Part shown: positions 1 through 8,272 of the stretch, piece after piece
How the letters are laid out: the number at the start of each line of letters is the position of its first letter
Numbering within the stretch: position 1 is the first letter of the stretch
Assembly (NCBI GenBank): GCA_963734435.1
Contig: CAVTHA010000003.1
Location: 1 to 64,000 of the forward strand
Origin: Bog-756 sp963734435
GTDB lineage: Bacteria; Actinomycetota; Acidimicrobiia; Acidimicrobiales; RAAP-2
Reading direction: 5' to 3'
DNA: 64,000 nucleotides
Notes under the pieces: generated by a model
Seen by the model: the letters and a program-made list of their open reading frames with translations, nothing else
The model's database searches: none
What the model was told of the DNA's origin: nothing
Made by a program: the position numbers and the translations under genes

Positions 1-740
1 TCCTCGATGGTTCCCGAGTCGACGGCGAAGGTGCCGGGGGCCGGTTCCCGCTCGTACCACTCCTCGACCGAGTCGAGGTCGACATCGAGCCCGGCGGCCA
101 GCTGGCGCACCACACTGCCCCAGGCCATGGTCAGGACGCCGGGTTGCAGGATCATCGGGATGTCGGTCAGCGGTCGGCCGAAGCCCATGATGTCGAAGAT
201 CACCATCGGCTGGTTGTAGGTGTTGTAGTTGAGCACCTCCGACACCCGGAGCTGGTCGATGCGCTCGCTCACCCCGGTCAGCACCAAGGGGAGCGCGTCG
301 TTGGCAAAGCCGGGATCCACCCCGTTGACGAACAGGGACACGCCGCCCGCGGCGGCGGCGTCCTGGAGGGGGCTGATCATGGCCTGGTCGACCACGGCGA
401 ACGGGTACTGGAGGAACACCGGCCCGCTGGACACCACGTTCACCCCCGCCCGCAGCATTCGGGCCAGGTCGTCGAGCGCCTCGGTCAGCCGGTGGTCCGC
501 CATGGCGGTGTGCACGATGACGTCCGGTCGAAGCGCCAGAAGCTGGTCGGCGTCGTTGGTGGCAGCCACCCCGAGGGTGCGCCCGAGGCCGGCCAGCTCG
601 CCCGCGTCCCGGCCGACCTTGTCCGGATTGGACACCCAGAGCCCCACCAATTCGAGGTCGGGCCGCGCGTCGATGCCGGCGATGGCATGGACGCCGACGT
701 TGCCGGTGCTCCAGGCGACGACTCGGTAGGGCTCGCTCAT
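1..740 (-). CDS. DapB-like NAD(P)-dependent dehydrogenase, partial
   Basis: The gene starts at an ATG at 740 behind a good AGGAGG ribosome site and runs off the left edge without a stop, so about 246 N-terminal codons are visible. The start reads MSEPYRVVAWSTGNVGVHA, a Rossmann dinucleotide-binding turn (TGNVG). A two-domain layout follows, with VVSSGPVF and FVNGVDPGFAND motifs typical of the dihydrodipicolinate-reductase-like / 2,4-diaminopentanoate-dehydrogenase-like family common in mycobacteria and relatives. The exact substrate is unknown in that family. It is the last visible gene of a minus-strand run (PPOX, PPOX, SDR, this gene) and lies 43 bases after the SDR stop, so co-transcription is likely. 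The family call is fairly safe; the reaction is not. Confidence 0.75.
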   Translation of the reverse strand, partial: MSEPYRVVAWSTGNVGVHAIAGIDARPDLELVGLWVSNPDKVGRDAGELAGLGRTLGVAATNDADQLLALRPDVIVHTAMADHRLTEALDDLARMLRAGVNVVSSGPVFLQYPFAVVDQAMISPLQDAAAAGGVSLFVNGVDPGFANDALPLVLTGVSERIDQLRVSEVLNYNTYNQPMVIFDIMGFGRPLTDIPMILQPGVLTMAWGSVVRQLAAGLDVDLDSVEEWYEREPAPGTFAVDSGTIE

Positions 741-783
741 CGGGACCTCCTCGGGCAGTTCGTGATGGTGAGGGCGGCCATGC

Positions 784-1572
784 TCAGAGGTCGGGTAGCC
801 CCATGTCGAGGTTCGGGGCCTCGATGCCCCCGTCGACCTCGAGCACCTTGCCGGTGATATAGGAACCGGCCTCCGAGGCCAGGTATACGACGGCGGCGGC
901 GATGTCCTCGGGGTTGCCGATCCGCCCGAGCGGGGTTGCCGTCTCCAGTGCCTGGCGTAGCTCGTCGGTCTGCATCACGATGTCGAGGGCCGACGTGGCC
1001 ACCGAGCCGACGGCGATGGCGTTGACCCGGATCCGGGGCGACAAGTCGGCGGCCGCCAGTCGGGTGTAGTGGGCCAGTGCGCCCTTGGCGGTGCCGTAGG
1101 CCAGATAGCCGCGCCCCGACAGGCGGCCCATGGCGGAGGAGATGTTCACCACCGAGCCGCCACTCCCGGCGAGCATGAGGGGGACCGCCGGTCGCAGCAG
1201 GGCGTGGGCGGTCGATACGTTGAAATGGAAGGCCTGTTCCAGCCGTCCCGGCGAGGTGTCCATGAACGGGCGGGGCATGGCGCCGCCCACGTTGTTCACC
1301 ACCAGATCGAGTCGGCCGTACTCCTCGGCGGCCCGCTCGACCAGCGCGGCCACCGCCTCCAGGTCACTGAGATCAGCTGGGACGGTGACCGCCCGCCGTC
1401 CGGCGGCCGACACCTGGCCGGCCACCGCGTCCAGTTGATCGGCACTGCGGGCGGAGATCACCACGTCGGCTCCCGCTTCCGCCAGGCTGACCGCGCAGGC
1501 CGCTCCGATGCCCCGGCCGGCCCCGGTGACGACGGCCACCTTGTCGGTCATGGCGAAGCGGTCGAGAATCAA
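784..1572 (-). CDS. Short-chain dehydrogenase/reductase (SDR), MILDRF type
   Basis: This is a classical SDR of 262 residues. The cofactor motif is TGAGRGIG near residue 16, followed by NNVGG, a catalytic Ser in NISSAMG, and YGTAK (YxxxK) as the active-site Tyr/Lys. I prefer a TTG start at 1572 over the ATG at 1551. The TTG has an AAAGGA ribosome site 8 bases upstream, and the resulting N-terminus MILDRFAMTDK matches the MILDRF opening of many mycobacterial SDRs. It sits between a PPOX gene and the DapB-like dehydrogenase on the same strand. Such SDRs usually act on acyl-CoA or steroid alcohols; the substrate here is not known. Confidence 0.85.
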   Translation of the reverse strand: MILDRFAMTDKVAVVTGAGRGIGAACAVSLAEAGADVVISARSADQLDAVAGQVSAAGRRAVTVPADLSDLEAVAALVERAAEEYGRLDLVVNNVGGAMPRPFMDTSPGRLEQAFHFNVSTAHALLRPAVPLMLAGSGGSVVNISSAMGRLSGRGYLAYGTAKGALAHYTRLAAADLSPRIRVNAIAVGSVATSALDIVMQTDELRQALETATPLGRIGNPEDIAAAVVYLASEAGSYITGKVLEVDGGIEAPNLDMGLPDL

Positions 1573-1716
1573 AGCACCGGTCCTTTCCGTGTCGGCTCCC
1601 GGCAACGGCTTGTCGGCGACAGTGCTAGCAGCCCCGGAGCCGATGGTGCACGTCCGACCCGGACGATCCGCCCGGGCCGATCGGTGTCCGCATCGACCCA
1701 CCGACGGCGGCGATGT

Positions 1717-2175
1717 TCAGTCGGCCAGCTCGGCCATCGCCGTGATGCGGGTGGGTCGCACCCGGACCAGCAGCTCACCGGGCACGCCGTTGCGCTCCCC
1801 GATGGCCACGGCATGCTCCTCGCCCAGGTAGCGGCCGCCGATCACGGTGGCCCAGTGCCGCACCTCGTCGAGGTCCTCGCTCAGGGTGGCGATGCCGTCG
1901 ATGACGGCGAAGGAGTGGGGCGGACGCTCGTCATCGACGCACAGGCACACCCGTGGGTCACGGCGCAGCCCCTTCCCCTTCACGGTCTCGGCCCCGGTGT
2001 TGAGGACGATGTCACCGATCGGATTGTCCGGAGCGGCGGACGACCTGTCGAGTACGAACCACACCGGTGCCACATGTGGTCGGCCGTCGGCGTGGGTGGT
2101 GGCCAGCTTGGCGGTGTGGATGGCATCACCGCCGAGGAAGTCCGCCAGTTCTTCGCCGGTCATGGGTCGGGCCAT
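1717..2175 (-). CDS. PPOX-class F420/FMN-dependent oxidoreductase
   Basis: This 152-residue protein has the split beta-barrel fold of the pyridoxamine-phosphate-oxidase-like superfamily. Characteristic stretches are AKLATTHADGRPHVAPVWF (first barrel strands), GKGLRRDPRVCLCVDD (cofactor phosphate region) and a C-terminal VRVRPTRITA strand. Proteins of this length and pattern are mostly F420- or flavin-binding reductases of unknown substrate in actinobacteria. The ATG at 2175 has GGAGG 5 bases upstream. It lies 25 bases after the next PPOX gene on the same strand, so the two are probably one transcript. Confidence 0.8.
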   Translation of the reverse strand: MARPMTGEELADFLGGDAIHTAKLATTHADGRPHVAPVWFVLDRSSAAPDNPIGDIVLNTGAETVKGKGLRRDPRVCLCVDDERPPHSFAVIDGIATLSEDLDEVRHWATVIGGRYLGEEHAVAIGERNGVPGELLVRVRPTRITAMAELAD

Positions 2176-2200
2176 GTGGTCCTCCGTCGGCTCGGGCCGA

Positions 2201-2710
2201 TCAGGTCGGCCGCGTGGCGGGCAGGCCGAGCTTCCGGTGGTCCCAGGACACGGTGCGCTCCACGTTGAGTTTGGCCACGATCCGTTTGTTCAGCATGGTC
2301 TCGACGAGGGGCGCATCTCCTCGGTGTAGGTGCCGTAGTAGCGCTCGAAGAGGTTGACACCCAGCTCCCACATCCTGTCCGGATCGTCGATGATCTCTGC
2401 CGTGCCCGACCAGTTCGACGCCCCGCAGTTCCTCGTAGTAGTCACCGTCCTCGAACATGCATGTCATCCGGGGATCCCGTCGGAGGTTGACCGCCTTTTG
2501 CGATTTGGCCTTCGTCTCGATGGCGATCGATCCGTCGAGGAAGCCGTACCACATGGCCACGGCGTGGATCGACCCGTCGTGATTGAGCGTGCACATGGTC
2601 ATGGGCCGGCGCTCGTGCAGGAAGGCGTCGACCTCGTCGGCGACATGACTGACGAGATCCCGCTGCTTGACCCCGTGGCCCATCTGCTGTGGATTCGATT
2701 GCTCGGCCAT
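2201..2710 (-). CDS. PPOX-class protein with a compensating frameshift pair
   Basis: A second pyridoxamine-oxidase-like protein of 169 residues, starting at ATG 2710 behind GGAGG. Residues 1-100 are normal (TMCTLNHDGSIHAV, AVNLRRDPRMTCMFEDGD, YYEELRGVELVG). Residues ~101-133 are arginine/histidine-rich and unlike the family. The last third is normal again (VETMLNKRIVAKLNVERTV). Reading the middle stretch one frame over gives the expected sequence (GTAEIIDDPDRMWELGVNLF then YYGTYTEEM). There is therefore one extra base near 2405-2407 and one missing base near 2307-2311, and together they keep the frame open. This is either a sequencing error pair or a real double mutation. Confidence 0.75.
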   Translation of the reverse strand: MAEQSNPQQMGHGVKQRDLVSHVADEVDAFLHERRPMTMCTLNHDGSIHAVAMWYGFLDGSIAIETKAKSQKAVNLRRDPRMTCMFEDGDYYEELRGVELVGHGRDHRRSGQDVGAGCQPLRALLRHLHRGDAPLVETMLNKRIVAKLNVERTVSWDHRKLGLPATRPT

Positions 2711-2819
2711 CTCGTCCTCCCGGTCGGGCATGGTTCGATGCCGCTGACCCGCAGCGTACGGCGCGGCCAGGCGCGGTGCACATGGATGCGGTGCCGATCT
2801 CGCCGACCAGGCCGAAGGC

Positions 2820-3422
2820 GTGGCGGCCGGCCGGGGTGGCGGCCGGCACCTCCATGTCTGCTTCGTCTGCAGCGGCAACATCTGCCGGTCGCCCATGGCC
2901 GAGGTCGTGCTGCGTCATCTGGCGGCCGGGGCCGCCCTGCCGGGTGGGCCCACCCTCGGCGATCGACTCCGGGTGACGAGCGGCGGCACCGGAGGCTGGC
3001 ACGCCGGCGAGCCCATGGACGAGCGGGCGCGGGCCGCCCTCGAACGCCGGGGCTACGCCGACCACGGGCACCGGGCCCGCCAGTTCGAATCGGCCTGGTT
3101 CCCGAGGACGGACCTGGTGGTGTGCCTCGATCGAAGCCATCGTCAGACCTTGGCCGGCCTGGCCCGGGCCCACGCCGGTGACGACGACTACGACGAACGT
3201 CTGGTGCTGTTGCGCAACTTCGACCCGGCCGGTGCGGCCGTCGACGTGCCCGATCCCTACTACGGGGAGGATGCCGACTTCGACGCCTGCCTGGCCATGG
3301 TGGAGTCGGGGTGCCGGGGACTGGTCGACCACCTCCTCGACGGCCTCGGCGACCCCGGTGGCCTCGGCGGCTCCGTCGAGCCGTCGCCTCAGGCCAGGGG
3401 CACGAAGGACTCCTTCTCGTAG
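2820..3422 (+). CDS. Low-molecular-weight protein tyrosine phosphatase
   Basis: The P-loop CSGNICRSP near residues 17-25 gives the CX5RS signature of low-molecular-weight tyrosine phosphatases (arsenate-reductase-like fold). The general-acid loop is present later as VPDPYYGED. The enzyme would remove phosphate from tyrosine in cytoplasmic substrates. At 200 residues it is longer than the usual ~155, partly from a C-terminal tail that overlaps the end of the convergent sulfatase gene by 34 bases. The only plausible start is GTG at 2820, with a weak ribosome site; the conserved domain begins about 10 residues later, so a slightly different start is possible. Confidence 0.8.
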   Translation: MAAGRGGGRHLHVCFVCSGNICRSPMAEVVLRHLAAGAALPGGPTLGDRLRVTSGGTGGWHAGEPMDERARAALERRGYADHGHRARQFESAWFPRTDLVVCLDRSHRQTLAGLARAHAGDDDYDERLVLLRNFDPAGAAVDVPDPYYGEDADFDACLAMVESGCRGLVDHLLDGLGDPGGLGGSVEPSPQARGTKDSFS

Positions 3423-4930
3423 GTAATGAGCCGGTCGTAGACCTCGCGGAGCTGGTGGCGGCGCGACCGGTCGTTGGCCAGGTTCTCCAGCTCGGCCGGG
3501 TCCGTATCGTGCTCGTACCACTCGTGATCGTTGTCGTCGAAGGCGCAATCGGGCCCGAAGACCTTCTCCCCGGCGGGCTTGCCCCACAGTCCGGTCGACG
3601 GCTTGCCCCCGCCGACCCCGAAGTAGCGGGCGTACTTGGTGTGGCCGTCGTAGAAGCCGCGTAGCGCGTACCGGACATGGTTGAGCCCGGTGGTCTGGGC
3701 CGAGTCCTGGGCGAAGAGGATGTGGTCCCGGACGGATGCCGACGGATCAGCGAGCACCGGGGTGAGGTCGGTGCCCTGCACGGTCGGGGCGGTGACACCG
3801 GCGTCGACCCCGGCCAGCGAGCAGATGGTGGCAGCCAGGTCGACATGCGAGCCGAGCGCGCCGGTCACCCTCCCGGCGGCAGTTACCCCGGGCACCCGCA
3901 TGTACAAGGGCACTCTCATGATCTCGTCATAGACGAAGGGCCCTTTGGACCGGAGCCCGTGTGAGCCGCACATGTCGCCGTGGTCGGAGGTGAAGATGAC
4001 CACCGTCTCGTCCCAGGCACCGGCCGCCTCGAGGGCGGACAGCACCGTGCCGAGGCTGCGGTCGGCCAGTTGGTGGAGATGCACGTAGTAGTCGAGGTGG
4101 CGCAGCCAGGCGGCTTTGTCGTCCGGGTCGATATAGCCCCACAGTCCGTGCTGCTGGTCCCAACGCCACTGCCGGTGCGCTTCAGGCTTGGTGTGCAGAT
4201 CGTCGTCGAAGTTGTCCGGGAGCCGGTCGGCCACCTCGGGATACGGTTCGGAGAAGACCGGCAGCGGGTCGTCCTCCTTCCAGGCGGCGGACTCGAGCAC
4301 CGAGCGGATACGGGCCACATCCTCGGGATGGTGCTCGCGGTATCCGGGCTGGTCCACCGGGAACCACATCACGTCATGGGGGTTGACCAGCGCCACCGTG
4401 AGGAACCACGGCGTGCGGTCGGTCGCCCCGCTCCCATTGGTCCCGTCCCGCCCGGCGTTCCGGCTGAGCCAGTGGGCGGCGTTGCCGGCGATGACGGGAT
4501 CGAAATGCACGCCGGTGCCGGCCCAGCCCATGAAGTGGCGGTCGTTGCCGTCCCAGTCGGCGAAACCGTAGGCCTCCATGTCCGGGGTGGGCGAGTGGGA
4601 GAGGTGCCACTTGCCGATATACGACGAGCGGTAGCCCGCCCCGGCCAGCAGCGAGCCGAGGGTCGGGGTCGACGGGGGCAGCTCGTGGTGCTCGGGCATG
4701 ATCACGTTGTCGAGCACCCCGTGGCCCTCGAGGTAGCGGCCGGTGAACAGGCTCGCCCGGCTGGGCGAACAGGGCGACGAGTGGGTGAAGTAGCTGGTGA
4801 ATTCCAGCCCCTCGGCGCGGAGGCGGTCCCGCCAGGGCAGCGACACCCCTGGCGGCAGCCAGGACCGCTGGCGCTCCTGGTCGGAGACGACCAACAGGAT
4901 GTTGGGTGGCGAGGATCCCGCTCCGGTCAC
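3389..4930 (-). CDS. Formylglycine-type sulfatase
   Basis: An alkaline-phosphatase-superfamily sulfatase of about 513 residues. The motif SPCSPSRASLFTGR is the C-x-P-S-R signature in which the Cys is oxidised to formylglycine. Metal ligands are visible as VSDQ at the N-terminus and FTSDHGDM in the C-terminal half, and IGKWHLSH supplies the conserved Lys/His pair. No signal peptide is seen, so it should be cytoplasmic. The frame stays open to an ATG at 5050, but that region holds the divergent operon promoter. A GTG at 4930 (or 4963) is the likelier start, without a strong ribosome site. No formylglycine-generating enzyme is in the window. Confidence 0.85.
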   Translation of the reverse strand: MTGAGSSPPNILLVVSDQERQRSWLPPGVSLPWRDRLRAEGLEFTSYFTHSSPCSPSRASLFTGRYLEGHGVLDNVIMPEHHELPPSTPTLGSLLAGAGYRSSYIGKWHLSHSPTPDMEAYGFADWDGNDRHFMGWAGTGVHFDPVIAGNAAHWLSRNAGRDGTNGSGATDRTPWFLTVALVNPHDVMWFPVDQPGYREHHPEDVARIRSVLESAAWKEDDPLPVFSEPYPEVADRLPDNFDDDLHTKPEAHRQWRWDQQHGLWGYIDPDDKAAWLRHLDYYVHLHQLADRSLGTVLSALEAAGAWDETVVIFTSDHGDMCGSHGLRSKGPFVYDEIMRVPLYMRVPGVTAAGRVTGALGSHVDLAATICSLAGVDAGVTAPTVQGTDLTPVLADPSASVRDHILFAQDSAQTTGLNHVRYALRGFYDGHTKYARYFGVGGGKPSTGLWGKPAGEKVFGPDCAFDDNDHEWYEHDTDPAELENLANDRSRRHQLREVYDRLITYEKESFVPLA

Positions 4931-4990
4931 GGTCCAGAACGGTAGCGGCTCCTCCGGACCCACCCCGACCGCCCTGTTGGCGCACAAAAG

Positions 4991-5004
4991 TGAAATGTGT
5001 TCTA
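4991..5004. promoter_or_regulatory. Candidate KstR-like operator in a divergent promoter
   Basis: The 14 bases TGAAATGTGTTCTA match the KstR consensus TNNAACNNGTTNNA at all but one specified position (T in place of C in the left half-site). KstR is the TetR-family repressor of steroid degradation in mycobacteria and rhodococci. The site lies between the sulfatase and the DUF35/thiolase operon, 45 bases before the operon ATG. The match is seen; the regulation is inferred, and no KstR gene is in the window. Confidence 0.35.
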
Positions 5005-5048
5005 CTTCTCGGACGTCCACGCCGACGAGCCTTAGGGGGAGGTTCCGC

Positions 5049-5510
5049 ATGCCCGAGAACGAAGCGCTGCACGCCGACCACCGCCTCGAGTACCCCTACT
5101 CGCGCTCGGTCGGGCCGGTCATCGGGGGGTTCCTCACCGGTTTGCGCGACGGCCGGCTGTTCGGGGTCCGGGGTGCCGGGGGAGCGGTCATCGTGCCGCC
5201 CACCGAGTACGACCCGACCACCGGGGCGGACACCGGCGAACAGGTGGAGGTCGGTCCGGGAGGCGTCGTCGAGTCGTGGGCCTGGGTGTCCGACCCCTTA
5301 CCCAAGCACCCGCTGGCCAGGCCGTTCGCCTGGGCCCTGATCCGGTTGGACGGGGCCGACACCGCCCTGCTCCACGTGGTGGACGCCGGCGGGCCGGACC
5401 GGCTGGCCCGCGGCGACCGGGTCACGGCGAGGTTCCGGCCGGCGGGTGAGCGCATCGGGGCCATGGCCGACATCGAGGCCTTCGTGCCCGAGGAAGGGCC
5501 GGGCCGGTGA
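5049..5510 (+). CDS. DUF35 OB-fold acyl-CoA-associated protein
   Basis: First gene of a four-gene operon, 153 residues, with ATG at 5049 behind GGGGGAGG. The sequence RSVGPVIGGFLTGLRDGRL followed by FVGVRGAGGAVIVPP-like and VVESWAWVSDPLPKHP stretches is the OB-fold pattern of DUF35-type proteins that partner thiolases or acyl-CoA enzymes. Unlike the next gene it has no Cys pairs for a zinc ribbon. Its stop overlaps the GTG start of the next gene by 4 bases. It probably forms a complex with the following DUF35 and thiolase-fold proteins, as in ChsH-Ltp2-like aldolases. Confidence 0.75.
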   Translation: MPENEALHADHRLEYPYSRSVGPVIGGFLTGLRDGRLFGVRGAGGAVIVPPTEYDPTTGADTGEQVEVGPGGVVESWAWVSDPLPKHPLARPFAWALIRLDGADTALLHVVDAGGPDRLARGDRVTARFRPAGERIGAMADIEAFVPEEGPGR

Positions 5511-6025
5511 ACGCCGACGGCGGGACCGAAACGGAGTCGCCGGGGCCGGTCACGACGCTCGCCACGCCCATCCGACTCGACTTCGACTTCACCCCCGGGG
5601 TGGCCCAGTCGCGGTTCCTCCGCGGCCTGGAGCAGGGCAAGTTCATGGGCCAAAGGTGCCCGACCTGCGGCAAGGTCTACGTGCCCTCCCGGGGGTCGTG
5701 CCCGACCGACGGCGTGCCGACCACCGAGGACGTCGAGCTGGCCAACGTCGGCACGGTGACCACCTACTGCGTGGTGAACGTGCCGTTCGCCGGGCAATCG
5801 ATCGAGATCCCCTACATCTGTGCGCAGATCCTCCTGGACGGAGCCAACCTCTCCTTCATGGGGCTCATCCAAGAGGTGCCGACCGACCAGATCCGAATGG
5901 GGATGCGGGTGGAAGCGGTCTGGGTCGAGACCGACCAGCTCACACCATCGCTGGCGTCGGTCAAGTACTTCCGGCCCAACGGCGAGCCGGACGCCGACTA
6001 CGAGACGTTCAAGGAATACCTGTGA
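5507..6025 (+). CDS. DUF35 protein with N-terminal zinc ribbon
   Basis: A 172-residue protein with the ordinary DUF35 architecture: an N-terminal helix (GVAQSRFLRGLEQGKFMGQ), a rubredoxin-like zinc ribbon (CPTCGKVYVPSRGSCP), then an OB-fold beginning VELANVGTVTTYCVVN. Such proteins bind acyl-CoA and partner thiolase-like enzymes; ChsH2 with Ltp2 in steroid side-chain cleavage is the best-studied case. The GTG start at 5507 overlaps the preceding stop (GTGA), and its own stop overlaps the next GTG the same way, so the operon is translationally coupled. Confidence 0.85.
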   Translation: MNADGGTETESPGPVTTLATPIRLDFDFTPGVAQSRFLRGLEQGKFMGQRCPTCGKVYVPSRGSCPTDGVPTTEDVELANVGTVTTYCVVNVPFAGQSIEIPYICAQILLDGANLSFMGLIQEVPTDQIRMGMRVEAVWVETDQLTPSLASVKYFRPNGEPDADYETFKEYL

Positions 6026-7107
6026 CCGCATCGAGGCCCGGGAGGACCATCCGGCCGGTGTCGGTCGCCTCGTTCGCCCAATCGAAGCACGTCCGGCGCG
6101 ACGACCAGCACAACGAAGTCGAGATGCTCATGCCGGTGGTGGCCGAGGCCTTCGGCAACATCGGTGCCACCAAGGACGACGTCGACTTCATCTGCTCGGG
6201 CTCGACCGACTACCTGATAGGCGGGCCGTTCAGCTTCGTCACCGCCCTCGACGCGGTAGGGGTGTGGCCGCCGCGGTCCGAGAGCCATGTGGAGATGGAC
6301 GGGGCCTGGGCCCTGTACGAAGCCTGGGTGCTCCTCCAAGAGGGTGGGATCGACGCCGCGCTGGTCTACTCCTTCGGCCGTTCGTCCCTCGGGAACCTCA
6401 ACGAGATCCTGGCCCTGCAGTTGGATCCCTACTACGTGGCACCCCTGTGGCCCGATCCGGTCAGCCTGGCCGCACTGCAGGCCCGTGCCCTCATCGACGC
6501 CGGCCGGGCCAGCGAAGTGGATATCGCCAACGTTGCCGCCCGAAACCGGAAGAACGCCCTCTCCAATCCCAAGGCCCAGGTGGCCAAGGACGTGACGCTC
6601 GACGCGCTTCTCGAGGACGACTACGTGGTGTCGCCGCTCCGTCGTCATGCGTTGCCGCCCGTCACTGACGGTGCCGCCGCCATCGTGCTGGCCGCCGGCG
6701 ACAAGGCCCGCCGATGGTCGGACCGGCCGGCCTGGATCACCGGGATCGATCACCGCATCGAGACCCACTCGCTCGGAGCCCGGGACCTGACCACGTCGCC
6801 GTCGACGGCCAAGGCCGCGGCCGTGGCCGGGGTGGCCGACGGCCCGGTGGACGTGGCCGAGATCCATGCCCCCTTCGCCTCCCAGGAGATCATCGTGCTG
6901 GACTCCCTCGGGCTCGATGACCAGGCGGTGTCGGTGAACCCGTCGGGCGGCGCCCTGGCCGCCAACCCCATCATGTCGGCCGGGCTGATCCGCATCGGCG
7001 AGGCCGCCGCCCGGGTCTCGTCGGGATCGGCCCGCCGGGCGGTGGCCCATGCCACGTCGGGGCCGTGCCTGCAACAGAACCTGGTGTGCGTGCTGGAGGC
7101 TGAGTGA
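6022..7107 (+). CDS. Thiolase-fold protein (lipid-transfer-protein/aldolase type)
   Basis: A 361-residue thiolase-fold protein starting at GTG 6022 inside the preceding stop. The fold is visible in DDVDFICSGSTDYLIGG, NVAARNRKNALSNPKAQ, VTDGAAAIVLAAGD and NPSGGALAANPIMSAG. The position that carries the nucleophilic Cys in true thiolases reads VEMDGAWALYEA, and the usual GHP near the C-terminus is ANP, so ordinary thiolysis is unlikely. This fits the Ltp-type group, some of which act as retro-aldolases with DUF35 partners. Inference: the heteromer with the neighbouring DUF35 proteins cleaves or forms a C-C bond in an acyl-CoA. Confidence 0.8.
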   Translation: MTASRPGRTIRPVSVASFAQSKHVRRDDQHNEVEMLMPVVAEAFGNIGATKDDVDFICSGSTDYLIGGPFSFVTALDAVGVWPPRSESHVEMDGAWALYEAWVLLQEGGIDAALVYSFGRSSLGNLNEILALQLDPYYVAPLWPDPVSLAALQARALIDAGRASEVDIANVAARNRKNALSNPKAQVAKDVTLDALLEDDYVVSPLRRHALPPVTDGAAAIVLAAGDKARRWSDRPAWITGIDHRIETHSLGARDLTTSPSTAKAAAVAGVADGPVDVAEIHAPFASQEIIVLDSLGLDDQAVSVNPSGGALAANPIMSAGLIRIGEAAARVSSGSARRAVAHATSGPCLQQNLVCVLEAE

Positions 7108-8261
7108 TGGCAGAGCGCGCCGCAGTCATCGGTGTCGGGCAAACCCACCACAAGGCCAAGCGCGACGACGTGTCGATCGCCGGACTGGTGCGGGAGGCGG
7201 CCAAGACGGCCCTGGCCGACGCCGAGCTCGACTGGGCGGACGTCGACGCAGTGGTCATCGGCAAGGCACCGGACATGTTCGAGGGCAACATGATGCCCGA
7301 GCTGTACCTGGCCCCCGCCCTCGGCGCGGTGGGCAAGCCCATGTTCCGGGTGCACACGGCCGGGTCGGTGGGGGGGTCGACCGCGCTGGTCGCCGCCCAC
7401 CTGGTGGCATCGGGCATCCACCAGCGGGTGCTCACCGTGGCCTACGAGAAGCAGTCGGACTCCGACGCCATGTGGGCGCTGTCGGTGCCCCAGCCGTTTG
7501 CCGCGCCCCTCCTGGCCGGGGCGGGCGGCTACTTCGCACCCCACATCCGGGCCTACATCCGCCGCTCGGGCGCACCCGAGCACATCGGGCGGATGGTGGC
7601 GGTGAAGGACCGCCAGAACGCCATGCGCAATCCCTATGCGCACCTGCACCTGGCCGACATCGACATGAAGATGGTCGAGGACTCGATGATGCTCTGGGAT
7701 CCGCTGCGCTATCTCGAGGCCTGCCCCTCGTCAGACGGCGCCGCCGCCATGGTCATCGCGTCGGAAGGCTCGGTCTCCGGGCGCTACCCACCCGCTTGGA
7801 TCCGTGGCATGGCCATGCGCTCGGAGCCGACCATGTTCGCCGGGCGCGACCAGGTGAATCCCCAGGCGGGGCGCGACTGCTCGGCCGATGTCTACGCCCA
7901 GGCCGGCATCACCGACCCGCGGGCGCAGTTCGACGTGGCCGAGGTCTATGTCCCCTTCAGTTGGTACGAGCCCATGTGGCTCGAGAACCTCGGGTTCTGC
8001 GACCTCGGCGACGGGTGGAAGCTGACCGAGTCGGGCGCCACCGCCTTCGACGGCGACATACCGTGGAACACCTCGGGGGGCGTGCTCTCGTCCAACCCCA
8101 TCGGAGCTTCGGGCATGCTCCGCTTCCTCGAGGTGGCCATGCAAGTTCGCGGCCAGGCCGGCGAGCACCAGATCGACGGAGCCACGCTGGCCCTGGGCCA
8201 GGCCTACGGGGGCGGCTCCCAGTTCTTCGCCATGTGGGTGGTGGGGCGCGACAAGCCCTGA
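7107..8261 (+). CDS. Second thiolase-fold protein of the DUF35 operon
   Basis: A 384-residue thiolase-fold protein with ATG at 7107 overlapping the preceding TGA (TGATG). GTG at 7104 is an alternative start. Recognisable parts are AAVIGVGQTHHKAKR, VRVHTAGSVGG-like active-site loop, CPSSDGAAAMVIASEG, WNTSGGVLSSNPIGASG and LGQAYGGGSQ. The loop that normally holds CASG has His/Thr instead of Cys, the catalytic GHP is SNP, and the C-terminal Cys loop has Tyr (AYGGG). These are the substitutions expected of Ltp2-like aldolase subunits. It probably pairs with the product of 6022-7107. The operon ends at strong hairpins directly downstream. Confidence 0.8.
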   Translation: MAERAAVIGVGQTHHKAKRDDVSIAGLVREAAKTALADAELDWADVDAVVIGKAPDMFEGNMMPELYLAPALGAVGKPMFRVHTAGSVGGSTALVAAHLVASGIHQRVLTVAYEKQSDSDAMWALSVPQPFAAPLLAGAGGYFAPHIRAYIRRSGAPEHIGRMVAVKDRQNAMRNPYAHLHLADIDMKMVEDSMMLWDPLRYLEACPSSDGAAAMVIASEGSVSGRYPPAWIRGMAMRSEPTMFAGRDQVNPQAGRDCSADVYAQAGITDPRAQFDVAEVYVPFSWYEPMWLENLGFCDLGDGWKLTESGATAFDGDIPWNTSGGVLSSNPIGASGMLRFLEVAMQVRGQAGEHQIDGATLALGQAYGGGSQFFAMWVVGRDKP

Positions 8262-8272
8262 TCGGAGCGGAC

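Noticed and set aside
2442..3846. Long antisense open frames opposite the phosphatase and PPOX genes
   Set aside because: They are Arg/Pro-rich, have no ribosome site and lie opposite conserved genes; typical of high-GC shadow frames.
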